Shown: positions 1 through 5,783 of the stretch, piece by piece
Layout of the letters: every line of letters begins with the position of its first letter
Position numbering within the stretch: the stretch's first letter is position 1
From: Pseudobdellovibrionaceae bacterium
GTDB taxonomy: Bacteria; Bdellovibrionota; Bdellovibrionia; Bdellovibrionales; JAMPXM01
DNA length: 5,783 nt
NCBI GenBank assembly: GCA_913776405.1
Contig: CAJYOV010000612.1
Coordinates: 1 to 5,783 of the forward strand
Direction: 5' to 3'
Notes under the pieces: generated by a model
Database searches by the model: none
What the model saw: only the letters and a program-made list of their open reading frames with translations
What the model was told of the DNA's origin: nothing
Made by a program: the position numbers and the translations under genes

Positions 1-5
1 ACAAC

Positions 6-30
6 AAGCAGCCGGTTAACCCGCTCGCTT
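6..30 (-). terminator. Possible weak terminator hairpin of the acylase operon
   Basis: On the minus strand, just at the stop codon of the membrane-protein gene, AAGCGAGCGGGTT is followed by AACCGGCTGCTT. The arms pair over AAGC, AGC and GG with one bulged G and one G-G mismatch, around a TTAA loop. A TTGTTGT stretch follows at the window edge. The stem is imperfect and the tail is not a true T run, so this is a tentative call that needs the sequence beyond the edge. Confidence 0.3.
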
Positions 31-427
31 ACTTGCCGGAAGCCGGGCTCGACTGAGTTTTGGATTCGCGAAGCCAGACGGCGAATGCGACACCGCTTAA
101 AGCACCGAAGAGTGCCGGCAAAAAAGAAATCAAACAGAGAACGACGTAAGTAAACACGCCGTGCGGAAGGCTTAAGAAGCTCGCGAGGCGTGATGAAATT
201 CGGCCGCCTTCGAGGATGTCACGCGCAAAAGCGGTCAAGAGCCATCCTAGCGTTGTAGCGAGGGCTGCCGAGATTACGGGACGCTTGATCTTCGCTTCTC
301 GCTTGAACACGAAGCCACCCAAGAAGGCCGCAAAGATCATCAGGCCCCAGTGGATGAAGCCAGTTAGAATCGTGAAACCCACGAGCAACCAGAACAGCAT
401 GGGCGACGAACGAACCACTTTGCTCAT
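29..427 (-). CDS. Small four-helix integral membrane protein of unknown function, coupled to the acylase gene
   Basis: The 132-residue product is mostly hydrophobic. Membrane segments are apparent at about residues 10-25, 27-41, 50-67 and 90-118; the last is long and may bend at Pro104. Basic stretches follow the second segment (KREAKIKRP, 42-50) and the last one, and the tail is short and hydrophilic. I see no catalytic motif and do not recognise the family. The start is well supported: AAGGAG (435-440 on the complement) lies 7 bases before the ATG. That ribosome site sits inside the last codons of the upstream acylase gene, and the ATG overlaps the acylase stop as ATGA (424-427), so translational coupling is expected. 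The context suggests a protein made in proportion to the acylase, perhaps a membrane partner or a transporter for its substrate or product, but that is inference only. The gene is real with high confidence; its function is unknown. Confidence 0.85.
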   Translation of the reverse strand: MSKVVRSSPMLFWLLVGFTILTGFIHWGLMIFAAFLGGFVFKREAKIKRPVISAALATTLGWLLTAFARDILEGGRISSRLASFLSLPHGVFTYVVLCLISFLPALFGALSGVAFAVWLRESKTQSSPASGK

Positions 428-2916
428 CGCTTTGCTCCTTGTGTGAGAGGTGCGTGCTGCGGTTCTAGCGCAATCACGGCTTCTTTACGGTCAAAGGAGT
501 CATCGGGTTTCAGCATGAAGTTTAACTTCTTCATTTCGTTCTTTTGCCAAGAGTCTAAGAAGTCTTGAAAGTGCGGACTCATTGGATCGCCCGATTGACC
601 GCCTGGATAAATTCCGTAAGCCAATGGTTTTGCACCGACGGCTACGACCACCTTCCAAACGGGGCCGTGAGAGCCCGTGTTCGCGAAGATCGCGTTCTCG
701 ACGCCGGGTGCGGCAATCTTTGCGCCCAAGCCCGGAATTTTACTGAGGTGCTGGATTTCGGTTGGGCGATAGCTAGCCCAGGTCCACGAGCTTGAATCGC
801 GTTTACCGGTTTTTTCAGCGACTTCGTCTAACGCTTCTTTCAAGGATTGATGAACTAGGTCCGCAAGCGTTTCTTTCTTGTCAGTGCGAGGATCGTCGAT
901 CCATCTAGAATTCGGATCAGAAAGAACTTCGACCGTTTTCACGAAAGGTGGATAAGCGAATGTCTTTCGCTCTGGTAAGAGTCGTTTCCAAAGATTGAAT
1001 TCGGCTTGTTTGAACCAGACGTACGCAATAGGAGCTGCGTTCGAATCAGGTTCAAAGGTGCCGGGCCAAGCTTTCACGAGGTCGACGGCTTTTTGTTCTT
1101 TCTCTTCGAGTTTTACGCCTTCGAGCGCTTTCACAAGCGGCGCGGTCTCAAGCTTCGCTGCGATCGAAGTCGTGTCACCTTGCATTTTCACAAAGTCTTC
1201 TGGAGCGAACTTCGCTTTTGAGCGCAAGATTTCGTTGATCCGAGACGAACGCGATAAGTTCTCGTAAGGCCAACCGAGATAAAAGGGATAATCATGATCC
1301 GTCGGAGGTTGGTTCGCCGAACTTAAAAAACCGCGAGCGGGATTTTTGGAGAACGGATTCTCATCGGCGGAGAGCCAGCCGGCCCAATCGGAAGCCGAAG
1401 TTGAACCGTCTGAAACCGTCCGGCCTTGACCGCGATAGCGAAGCGGGAAACGACCCATGTGGTAGATCGCGGTTTCGCCGGTGTTATCCACGCAGAGAAA
1501 ATTCTGCGCGGGCGTTCGGTAACCATCAAGCGCTTGCCGACATTCAGCGACCGTCTTCGCCTTATTCATCAGTAGGAAATTTTTAAGCTCATTCGATTCG
1601 CCTAGGGCGGCCCAGCGCATCGCTAGACTCTTCGGGATCGACGTGTTGATCGGAGTTTCTTCGTTGTCGTAAACGATTGGGCCAAAATGTGTTTCGCGCA
1701 GGATCAACGTGCGCGGTTCTTTTTCACCGCGGACTTTGAGTGCCACATCACGAGAGATCACCGGGCGCCAATTGCCGTCGAAGAGGTATTCACTTCGTTT
1801 CTCGTCGCGGAACCGGAGTTGGTACCAATCTAGAACGTCGTCGCCGCCGTTCGTAACACCCCAAGCAAGCGACTTGTTGAAGCCGAGAATCACGCCTGGC
1901 GCGCCAGGAAGTGTGATGCCGTACACGTTCTGAGTGGGCGACACGAGTTGCATCTCGTACCACAACGCCGGAAGGCTTAAGCCTAAGTGAATGTCGTTCG
2001 AAAGAATGGGCAGGCCGGTTGTCGATTTGCGGCCGGTCACCGCCCAGTTGTTACTGCCGTTATTCGGGTGCGGTGTCGGCATCGGTTCGAGAGATTCAAT
2101 GCTTGGCTCGAATTCAACGTCTGGTGCTTTTGGAATCGCGGTGCGTGTCGCCCACTTTGTGCCAGCCGGAACAATCGGCTCCGGCACGGGCAAGTCGAGA
2201 GGGTAAAGTTCTTGAAACGCGGCGCGACCCAAAACGTGTGCGCTTCGAGAAAGTGGCACATCTTGGCTGAAGCCGCTGAGACTCCACGCCATGAACTTAA
2301 GAAGGAAGCCTGCGTTTTTCGCCGACCACGGTTCAGGCGTTACGCCCAAAATTTTATACTCAAGTGGAAAAGACGCTGGCGTAAGAGTCGCAATGTAGGC
2401 GTTCACACCTTCGGCGTAGGCTGTAAGCGCTGGACCTGTGACGGCATCGGCTAACATGAGCGAGGCGCTTTGCTCGCCGGCTTGAGGTAGCCCCATGCGC
2501 GTGAAGTAGGTGTCGATTTCAATCGTCTTCGGTCCCATGACTTCAGACAAGCGACCGCTTGCCGTGCGTACAAGGAACTCCATTTGCCAGAGGCGTTCAG
2601 ACGCTAGAACGTACCCTTGCGCAAAATAAAGGTCGCGATCCGATTGCGCGAAAATATGAGTGATCTGGTCGCGATCGACAACGATTTGAACCGGCTTCTC
2701 GAGGCCGGGAAGGTCGAGCGATTTTTTAGCCTGTTCGATGAACGAGGCATGCCTTTTCCAAACACCGCCGAACGGGTTCAAGAACGGACCGAAGGCAGGC
2801 ACAAGACCGAAACGACTTGAAAGAAGGCCAACGAGGCCGAGCGCTACAAGCCCGAAAAGAACTGACGTGATGAGTGATCGAGATGACTGCCGCATGTGAT
2901 GCTCATGACCTAGCAT
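424..2916 (-). CDS. Penicillin acylase family Ntn hydrolase (N-acyl amide hydrolase), membrane-anchored periplasmic precursor
   Basis: The 830-residue product is a full-length member of the penicillin/cephalosporin/AHL acylase family, which self-cleaves into alpha and beta chains and hydrolyses amide bonds of N-acylated substrates. A hydrophobic segment (about 15-34) acts as signal or membrane anchor. The alpha region carries the family block around 94-128 (RDLYFAQGYVLASERLWQME, then GRLSEVMG). A spacer ends at NNGSNNWAV, so Ser288 should become beta-Ser1 after cleavage at Gly287-Ser288. His310 falls at beta-23, as in AHL and cephalosporin acylases. Asp360 and Asp363 fall at beta-73 and beta-76, where E. 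coli penicillin G acylase binds calcium. Asn535 (SSANQPP) is the likely oxyanion residue. The C-terminal block GGQSGDPMSPHFQDFLDSW (772-790) is also typical. Substrate cannot be read from sequence. Neither start has a good ribosome site; Met8 (2895) gives a more conventional n-region and is a fair alternative. Confidence 0.95.
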   Translation of the reverse strand: MLGHEHHMRQSSRSLITSVLFGLVALGLVGLLSSRFGLVPAFGPFLNPFGGVWKRHASFIEQAKKSLDLPGLEKPVQIVVDRDQITHIFAQSDRDLYFAQGYVLASERLWQMEFLVRTASGRLSEVMGPKTIEIDTYFTRMGLPQAGEQSASLMLADAVTGPALTAYAEGVNAYIATLTPASFPLEYKILGVTPEPWSAKNAGFLLKFMAWSLSGFSQDVPLSRSAHVLGRAAFQELYPLDLPVPEPIVPAGTKWATRTAIPKAPDVEFEPSIESLEPMPTPHPNNGSNNWAVTGRKSTTGLPILSNDIHLGLSLPALWYEMQLVSPTQNVYGITLPGAPGVILGFNKSLAWGVTNGGDDVLDWYQLRFRDEKRSEYLFDGNWRPVISRDVALKVRGEKEPRTLILRETHFGPIVYDNEETPINTSIPKSLAMRWAALGESNELKNFLLMNKAKTVAECRQALDGYRTPAQNFLCVDNTGETAIYHMGRFPLRYRGQGRTVSDGSTSASDWAGWLSADENPFSKNPARGFLSSANQPPTDHDYPFYLGWPYENLSRSSRINEILRSKAKFAPEDFVKMQGDTTSIAAKLETAPLVKALEGVKLEEKEQKAVDLVKAWPGTFEPDSNAAPIAYVWFKQAEFNLWKRLLPERKTFAYPPFVKTVEVLSDPNSRWIDDPRTDKKETLADLVHQSLKEALDEVAEKTGKRDSSSWTWASYRPTEIQHLSKIPGLGAKIAAPGVENAIFANTGSHGPVWKVVVAVGAKPLAYGIYPGGQSGDPMSPHFQDFLDSWQKNEMKKLNFMLKPDDSFDRKEAVIALEPQHAPLTQGAKR
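435..440 (-). promoter_or_regulatory. Shine-Dalgarno of the small membrane protein, inside the acylase gene
   Basis: The complement reads AAGGAG followed by CAAAGCG and the ATG at 427-425. This is a strong site at a 7-base spacing. It lies within the codons for the acylase's last residues (QGAKR), so ribosomes finishing the acylase arrive at it directly. It fixes the start of the downstream gene. Confidence 0.8.
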
Positions 2917-2980
2917 TCTGATTGCGTGTTTCCAAGCAATGCTTCAAGTTTCGCTCGAAGTTTTTTCGCCCGCGCTTCGA

Positions 2981-2996
2981 GAGCAAACACTTGCTC
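2981..2996. promoter_or_regulatory. Perfect dyad in the divergent acylase/porin intergenic region (candidate operator)
   Basis: GAGCAA-ACAC-TTGCTC is a perfect 6-4-6 inverted repeat. It lies about 65-85 bp upstream of the acylase start and about 30 bp upstream of the preferred porin start. A second, looser inverted repeat abuts it: CTCGAAG (2954-2960) and CTTCGAG (2975-2981), arms of 7 around a 14-base loop. GCTTCAAG also occurs twice (2941-2948 and 3000-3007). No promoter with good -35 and -10 boxes could be recognised for either gene here. The position and symmetry suggest a regulator-binding site, or a hairpin in the porin leader; no regulator gene is in the window. Confidence 0.4.
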
Positions 2997-3025
2997 CCAG
3001 CTTCAAGGAACGACAGACTTTCCAC

Positions 3026-4261
3026 ATGAAATTCAGCTCGCACGTTCGCCCAACTTCAGTGACTCATTTAGAGGCTCATTCAATCGTACGCTCATCCGTA
3101 ATCGGCGTCTTTTTTGTTGCTCTTTTGTTCGGCGCAACTCCTGCTTTCGCGCAAAGCCCAGAGCGTCTAAACGAGTCAACTTCATCGGCCGCTTCGCCAA
3201 GTCAGCCTCAGGTTTCGCGGCTGATGGAAAATGCAGCCGTACAAAATCTGAAAGTTGGCGGCGTGGTCGAAGTTTTGGCGACAGCACCTTTGCAAAACGG
3301 CCAACCGGAAAGCGATCGCGGCCGCATTCGATCATATGAACTCTCCGCCGAAACGAAATTTGAGACCGCGCTGCCCGTCTTTGCAGCAAAGTTGACCGTG
3401 GGCGGATTCGACAACTCAGGGGATCCCACCTTTGGACTCCGCGAAGGCTTCTTGCAAGCGTCGTTTAGCCGCTCTCTCCATGCCCGAGTCGGTAAGTACT
3501 TCCTCCCCATTGGGCTCTACAACCAAACCCGCAGATCCGCTTGGGCGACACCGACGGCGCCCCAAGTGGTCAGCCGTTTCTTCGGCGACGACGGGATCGT
3601 CGACACCGGTCTTGATCTCAATTGGACACCGTCTGAGACGATCTCAATTCGAGCGGGCGTCATGAATGGCTACACGTTCGACGCCGGTGAATCTGGAGCA
3701 GGATTAAAACCAAGCACGCCGACTCACTATGTACGACCGAGTCTGAACGTTTCGCTCTCGGAAACGAGAACGCTAGATGCAGGGCTGAATTATGTGGGTC
3801 GTATCGATGAAGCGGGCCAATCGAATCGCATTTCGGGGCTGGATTTCGTGCTCGCGCCAAAAACTGGCGATGCAAGGTCTTGGTTTGGGTTCGGCGAGAT
3901 TCTCTACCGCGAGCTGAAACCTGCGAATCTACCGACCGGTCGTGAACTTGGCGCGACCGTCTACTTCGAGCAGCCGCTAAAAACATCTTGGGCGCTCGGC
4001 CTGCGCTCCGACGCGTTCACCATTCGCTCTCTGGTCGATGCGAATGGCGCAAAGAGGTCGAATCTGGATTGGGCTGTGGTCCCTGTTGTCTCTTACGACC
4101 TCTCGAAAGAAGTCAGACTTCAAGGCTCGTACACCTATTTTACAGAGACACGCTCTGGCGACTCGGCACGAACGGAACAAACGCTCGAAATTCGGCTAGT
4201 AACGGAACTTGGGTGGCTCTTGAAAATTAGGGGCTTACCAAGCGGTCGATCATCCCTTTGA
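3026..4261 (+). CDS. Porin-like outer-membrane beta-barrel protein
   Basis: From the ATG at 3026 the product has 411 residues. It begins with a signal peptide: a basic n-region, a hydrophobic core VIGVFFVALLFGA (about 25-37), and a signal peptidase I site AFA|Q after residue 42. A polar Ser/Pro/Gln-rich linker (about 43-65) precedes repeated alternating-hydrophobicity strands from about 75 to 397, rich in aromatic, Gly and Asp/Asn turns, as in Gram-negative barrels. There is no cysteine. The segment around 154-200 (VGKYFLPIGLYNQT, then FFGDDGIVDTGLDLNW) resembles porin-type families in which the strand-turn GK...P.G...N is conserved. The solute is not predictable. An in-frame ATG at 2939 would add 29 residues before the signal peptide and leave only 22 bp to the divergent gene, so I prefer 3026, which has AAGGAA at 3005-3010, at a somewhat long spacing. 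The C-terminus (GRSSL) lacks the usual terminal aromatic residue. Confidence 0.85.
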   Translation: MKFSSHVRPTSVTHLEAHSIVRSSVIGVFFVALLFGATPAFAQSPERLNESTSSAASPSQPQVSRLMENAAVQNLKVGGVVEVLATAPLQNGQPESDRGRIRSYELSAETKFETALPVFAAKLTVGGFDNSGDPTFGLREGFLQASFSRSLHARVGKYFLPIGLYNQTRRSAWATPTAPQVVSRFFGDDGIVDTGLDLNWTPSETISIRAGVMNGYTFDAGESGAGLKPSTPTHYVRPSLNVSLSETRTLDAGLNYVGRIDEAGQSNRISGLDFVLAPKTGDARSWFGFGEILYRELKPANLPTGRELGATVYFEQPLKTSWALGLRSDAFTIRSLVDANGAKRSNLDWAVVPVVSYDLSKEVRLQGSYTYFTETRSGDSARTEQTLEIRLVTELGWLLKIRGLPSGRSSL

Positions 4262-5330
4262 TCGCGCGCATTTGACGGCCGCTTTTGACTGCGTAGTCAG
4301 CACCTGCGTAACCGAACCAATCGAAGCAGCCGTTTGGATTCATCATACTTTTGCGCGCCTGCGGGTACAGCACAACGATGTCGCTGCCCTCGGCCCATTC
4401 ATTGTAGCCGGCGTGCACCGCGAAGACATCGTTTAAAGTCTCATCGGCTTGTAAGCAGCCGTGCAAAGCCACGTGAAGGCGGCAGTTCGAGCGACCTTGA
4501 GCACAAGCTTTTGGCACATAGAGGTAGGCGTTCGCACCTAACAGCGCGCCGTCGTCTGAAAACTCCGACTGGTCGACGACGTAAAGGCTGTCTGCGGCCA
4601 TCTTTGTTTTCTTAAGGGTCGTGCCCGGATACATCTGTTTCAAGATCTCACCGGCTGTGTCGTAGTTGCATTTCATAAGGTAAGGCGACTGCGCAAGCCC
4701 ACACTCAACACCGTAATCGACAGTTGGAAACCCGTGCGCAGACCGAAGATCTTGTTCAACTTTGATGTTTGCCTTCGGCACGAAATGCTCGAAGAACTCG
4801 ATGTTCTTTTTGCGAATCGGTGGGCGAACAACGCCGTCAGTGTCAGAGTTGTAGAGGTAAACGCGAATGCGTTTTAAGTTGTCGAGAGTGTCGACGTCTT
4901 TTGCGCGCTCGGCTGCGCGTAGATCCGAGACGAGGTCTTGCACGTTGATGTTGCTCGTCGTGTTCATGCAGTTCGTCTGTGCTTGCCAAACCGTACCGTC
5001 AGCACAATTCCATGGGCCGCCCGCGACAGAGCCTACGCCGGTGAATGTCGCCGAATAAGCCATCTGAAGCTGAGTCGCCATGTAGGCGCCAGCAGAAATT
5101 CCCGAAACAGTGATGGATTGCGAGTCGAGATGAAGCGCCGGCATCTTTTGAGGGGCCGCAGCCTTCGGTTTGTCTTTTGTCGAATTCGATGGCCATGGCC
5201 ACCACTGATCAACAGCCTGAATGAGGGTCTGATCGCTCGATGGCGGCTGAGTTTGCGATTGAGAGTAAGATGCAGAGGTCGTGAAGAATACGGCTGAGAA
5301 CGCGAGAACCAGACTGTGACGACGAAACAT
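4227..5330 (-). CDS. Secreted PHB depolymerase-family esterase (type II catalytic domain order)
   Basis: The 367-residue product starts with a signal peptide (basic MFRRH, hydrophobic core to about residue 20, small-residue exit around 20-24). A Pro/Lys-rich linker with WWPWP follows (about 43-64), then one alpha/beta-hydrolase domain. The lipase box is SGISAG, with nucleophile Ser79. The likely acid is Asp165 (DTDGVV) and the likely base His199 (SAHGFP); the 86- and 34-residue spacings resemble those recalled for the Penicillium funiculosum enzyme. LHVALHGC (285-292) supplies the oxyanion histidine, His290, after the triad. This order marks the circularly permuted type II class of extracellular poly(3-hydroxybutyrate) depolymerases. 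GGPWNCADG (104-112) and NPNGCFDWFGY (331-341) are further family blocks. Eight cysteines in the mature part suggest disulfides. No C-terminal linker or polymer-binding domain is present, so the substrate may be oligomers or another ester rather than crystalline PHB. The start is firm because of the strong ribosome site. Confidence 0.9.
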   Translation of the reverse strand: MFRRHSLVLAFSAVFFTTSASYSQSQTQPPSSDQTLIQAVDQWWPWPSNSTKDKPKAAAPQKMPALHLDSQSITVSGISAGAYMATQLQMAYSATFTGVGSVAGGPWNCADGTVWQAQTNCMNTTSNINVQDLVSDLRAAERAKDVDTLDNLKRIRVYLYNSDTDGVVRPPIRKKNIEFFEHFVPKANIKVEQDLRSAHGFPTVDYGVECGLAQSPYLMKCNYDTAGEILKQMYPGTTLKKTKMAADSLYVVDQSEFSDDGALLGANAYLYVPKACAQGRSNCRLHVALHGCLQADETLNDVFAVHAGYNEWAEGSDIVVLYPQARKSMMNPNGCFDWFGYAGADYAVKSGRQMRAIKGMIDRLVSP

Positions 5331-5334
5331 GACC

Positions 5335-5340
5335 CCTCCT
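5335..5340 (-). promoter_or_regulatory. Strong Shine-Dalgarno of the esterase gene
   Basis: The complement reads AGGAGGGGTC directly before the ATG at 5330-5328, an essentially perfect anti-16S match at short spacing. It fixes the esterase start and predicts efficient translation. Confidence 0.85.
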
Positions 5341-5357
5341 GATTCCTCGTTGGGAAA

Positions 5358-5387
5358 ATAATTAGGTCAGTTGGCTCTCGACTGCAA
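5358..5387 (-). promoter_or_regulatory. Possible esterase promoter
   Basis: On the minus strand TTGCAG (5387-5382) is followed after 18 bases by AATTAT (5363-5358), in the most AT-rich stretch of the intergenic region. The match to sigma-70 boxes is partial (3 of 6 and 4 of 6). The distance to the ribosome site is reasonable for a short leader. This is a weak, position-supported call. Confidence 0.25.
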
Positions 5388-5394
5388 GACGGAA

Positions 5395-5421
5395 TTGACG
5401 AGCCTTTCGCCACAATAGACT
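5395..5421 (+). promoter_or_regulatory. Possible promoter of the oxygenase gene, giving a near-leaderless mRNA
   Basis: TTGACG (5395-5400) is a 5 of 6 match to the -35 box. After 15 bases comes TAGACT (5416-5421), a 4 of 6 match to the -10 box. Transcription would start about 6 bases before the ATG at 5434. No Shine-Dalgarno precedes that ATG, which is consistent with a leaderless or very short-leader transcript. The short spacer lowers confidence. Confidence 0.35.
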
Positions 5422-5433
5422 CTGGCGCCACAC

Positions 5434-5751
5434 ATGCAAAATCCACCCGGTTCAAACCAGTCTTATTTGACCTCAGACAATCTGGATCAAGTCGCTGACG
5501 CCTTGGCTGAACAGGGTTGGATAACTTTACCTAGCTTTCTCGATGCCCGCTTGATCGACGATCTCAGAGCTGATTCTGAAAGCAAATTCAGACAGGGCGA
5601 CTTCAGAGAAGCACGCATTGGCCGCGGCGCAGACACCAAAATGGAAAAGCGAGTGCGCAGCGATGAGATCTGCTGGTTTGAGCCGACGGACCTGTCGCCC
5701 GCTCAAACGACCCTATGGCGCGAATTAGAACGTTTGATCTCGACAATGTGA
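5434..5751 (+). CDS. Truncated 2-oxoglutarate/Fe(II) oxygenase, SM-20/EGL-9-like, N-terminal half only
   Basis: The 105 residues match the N-terminal part of bacterial SM-20/EGL-9-like (prolyl-hydroxylase-type) dioxygenases. They show a helix with LAEQGWITLPSFLD (24-37), then the family blocks REARIGRGAD (58-67) and RVRSDEICWFEP (73-84), then a helix LWRELERLI (94-102). Members are usually about 200 residues. The part after this helix normally holds a YPPG-type strand, the HxD...H iron ligands and the Arg that binds 2-oxoglutarate, and it is absent because TGA follows Met105 (5749-5751). Of the two alternative frames after the stop, the one sharing the ATG at 5715 stays open to the window edge, but its residues do not resemble the expected continuation. 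The gene is therefore probably a remnant, or contains a sequence error. Without the catalytic half it should not be an active enzyme. No ribosome site is visible before the ATG. Confidence 0.65.
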   Translation: MQNPPGSNQSYLTSDNLDQVADALAEQGWITLPSFLDARLIDDLRADSESKFRQGDFREARIGRGADTKMEKRVRSDEICWFEPTDLSPAQTTLWRELERLISTM

Positions 5752-5783
5752 GCGCGGATTGTGAGGGCGTACTGCATTTAAAA
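5715..5783 (+). other. Open frame running off the right edge (possible start of another gene or shifted continuation)
   Basis: An ATG at 5715, one frame away from the oxygenase fragment, opens 23 codons (beginning MARIRTFDLDNV) with no stop before the window ends. It could be the start of a separate downstream gene overlapping the fragment, the continuation of the oxygenase after a -1 shift, or chance. No Shine-Dalgarno is evident and the peptide is too short to recognise. Confidence 0.2.

Noticed and set aside
515..534. Inverted repeat around GAAGTTTAACTTC
   Set aside because: It lies within acylase codons for EMKKLNFML, the loop would be almost absent, and there is no T run; it looks like coincidence.
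1987..2454. 155-codon open frame on the plus strand inside the acylase gene
   Set aside because: It is fully antisense to conserved acylase coding sequence that includes the catalytic Ser region, its composition is Arg/Cys-rich and non-protein-like, and it lacks any family motif.
2926..3339. 137-codon open frame on the plus strand over the porin start region
   Set aside because: It overlaps the porin in another frame, is rich in Arg, Ser and Phe without domain features, and the porin frame has a convincing signal peptide.
3660..3986. 108-codon minus-strand open frame inside the porin gene
   Set aside because: It is antisense to beta-barrel coding sequence and its Arg/Ser/His-rich low-information product is typical of a shadow frame.
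4247..4264. CGATCA-N6-TGATCG hairpin at the convergent gene ends, considered as a bidirectional terminator
   Set aside because: The stem is only 6 bp, AT-containing and without a T tract on either side, and it lies inside esterase coding sequence.
5190..5201. Perfect 12-base palindrome TGGCCATGGCCA
   Set aside because: It is explained by the codons of the WPWP motif in the esterase linker (TGG CCA TGG CCA), so no regulatory meaning is needed.
5033..5455. 140-codon minus-strand open frame overlapping the esterase start and the divergent intergenic region
   Set aside because: It lies in another frame of the esterase gene, where the signal peptide, ribosome site and conserved lipase box support the esterase frame instead.
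1..5783. CRISPR arrays, tRNA or rRNA genes, insertion sequences and riboswitches
   Set aside because: No regularly spaced repeats, RNA-gene signatures, transposase motifs or long terminal inverted repeats were seen; nearly all of the window is occupied by coding sequence.

Overview
The window looks like a chromosomal segment of a Gram-negative bacterium with moderately GC-rich coding DNA. Three of the five genes encode envelope or exported proteins: an N-terminally anchored periplasmic amidohydrolase, a signal-peptide-bearing outer-membrane beta-barrel protein and a cysteine-rich secreted esterase. A predatory or scavenging lineage such as the Bdellovibrionota would fit, but this is only a guess from gene content. 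There is no rRNA, tRNA or other marker gene to place the organism.

Layout. From the left edge to 2916 there is a two-gene minus-strand operon. A penicillin-acylase-family Ntn hydrolase (424-2916) comes first and is followed, through a 4-base ATGA overlap, by a small four-helix membrane protein of unknown function (29-427). A possible weak terminator lies at the left edge (6-30). A roughly 110-bp divergent intergenic region (2917-3025) carries clear dyad symmetry. It separates this operon from a plus-strand porin-like outer-membrane protein (3026-4261). The 3' end of the porin gene overlaps by 35 bp the 3' end of a convergent minus-strand gene, a secreted PHB-depolymerase-type esterase (4227-5330) with a near-perfect Shine-Dalgarno. 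A second divergent intergenic region (5331-5433) leads to a plus-strand gene (5434-5751). This last gene encodes only the N-terminal half of an SM-20/EGL-9-like 2-oxoglutarate Fe(II) oxygenase and stops before the metal-binding residues.

How the genes may work together. The acylase hydrolyses amide bonds of N-acylated compounds in the periplasm, the porin could admit small solutes, and the esterase would cut polyester or other ester substrates outside the inner membrane. A nutrient-scavenging theme is plausible, but only the acylase and the small membrane protein are demonstrably linked as an operon. I see no CRISPR array, mobile element, integrase, toxin-antitoxin pair or obvious new defence or biosynthetic system. 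The points most worth checking are the broken oxygenase, the dyad between the divergent genes, and the unknown membrane protein translationally coupled to the acylase.
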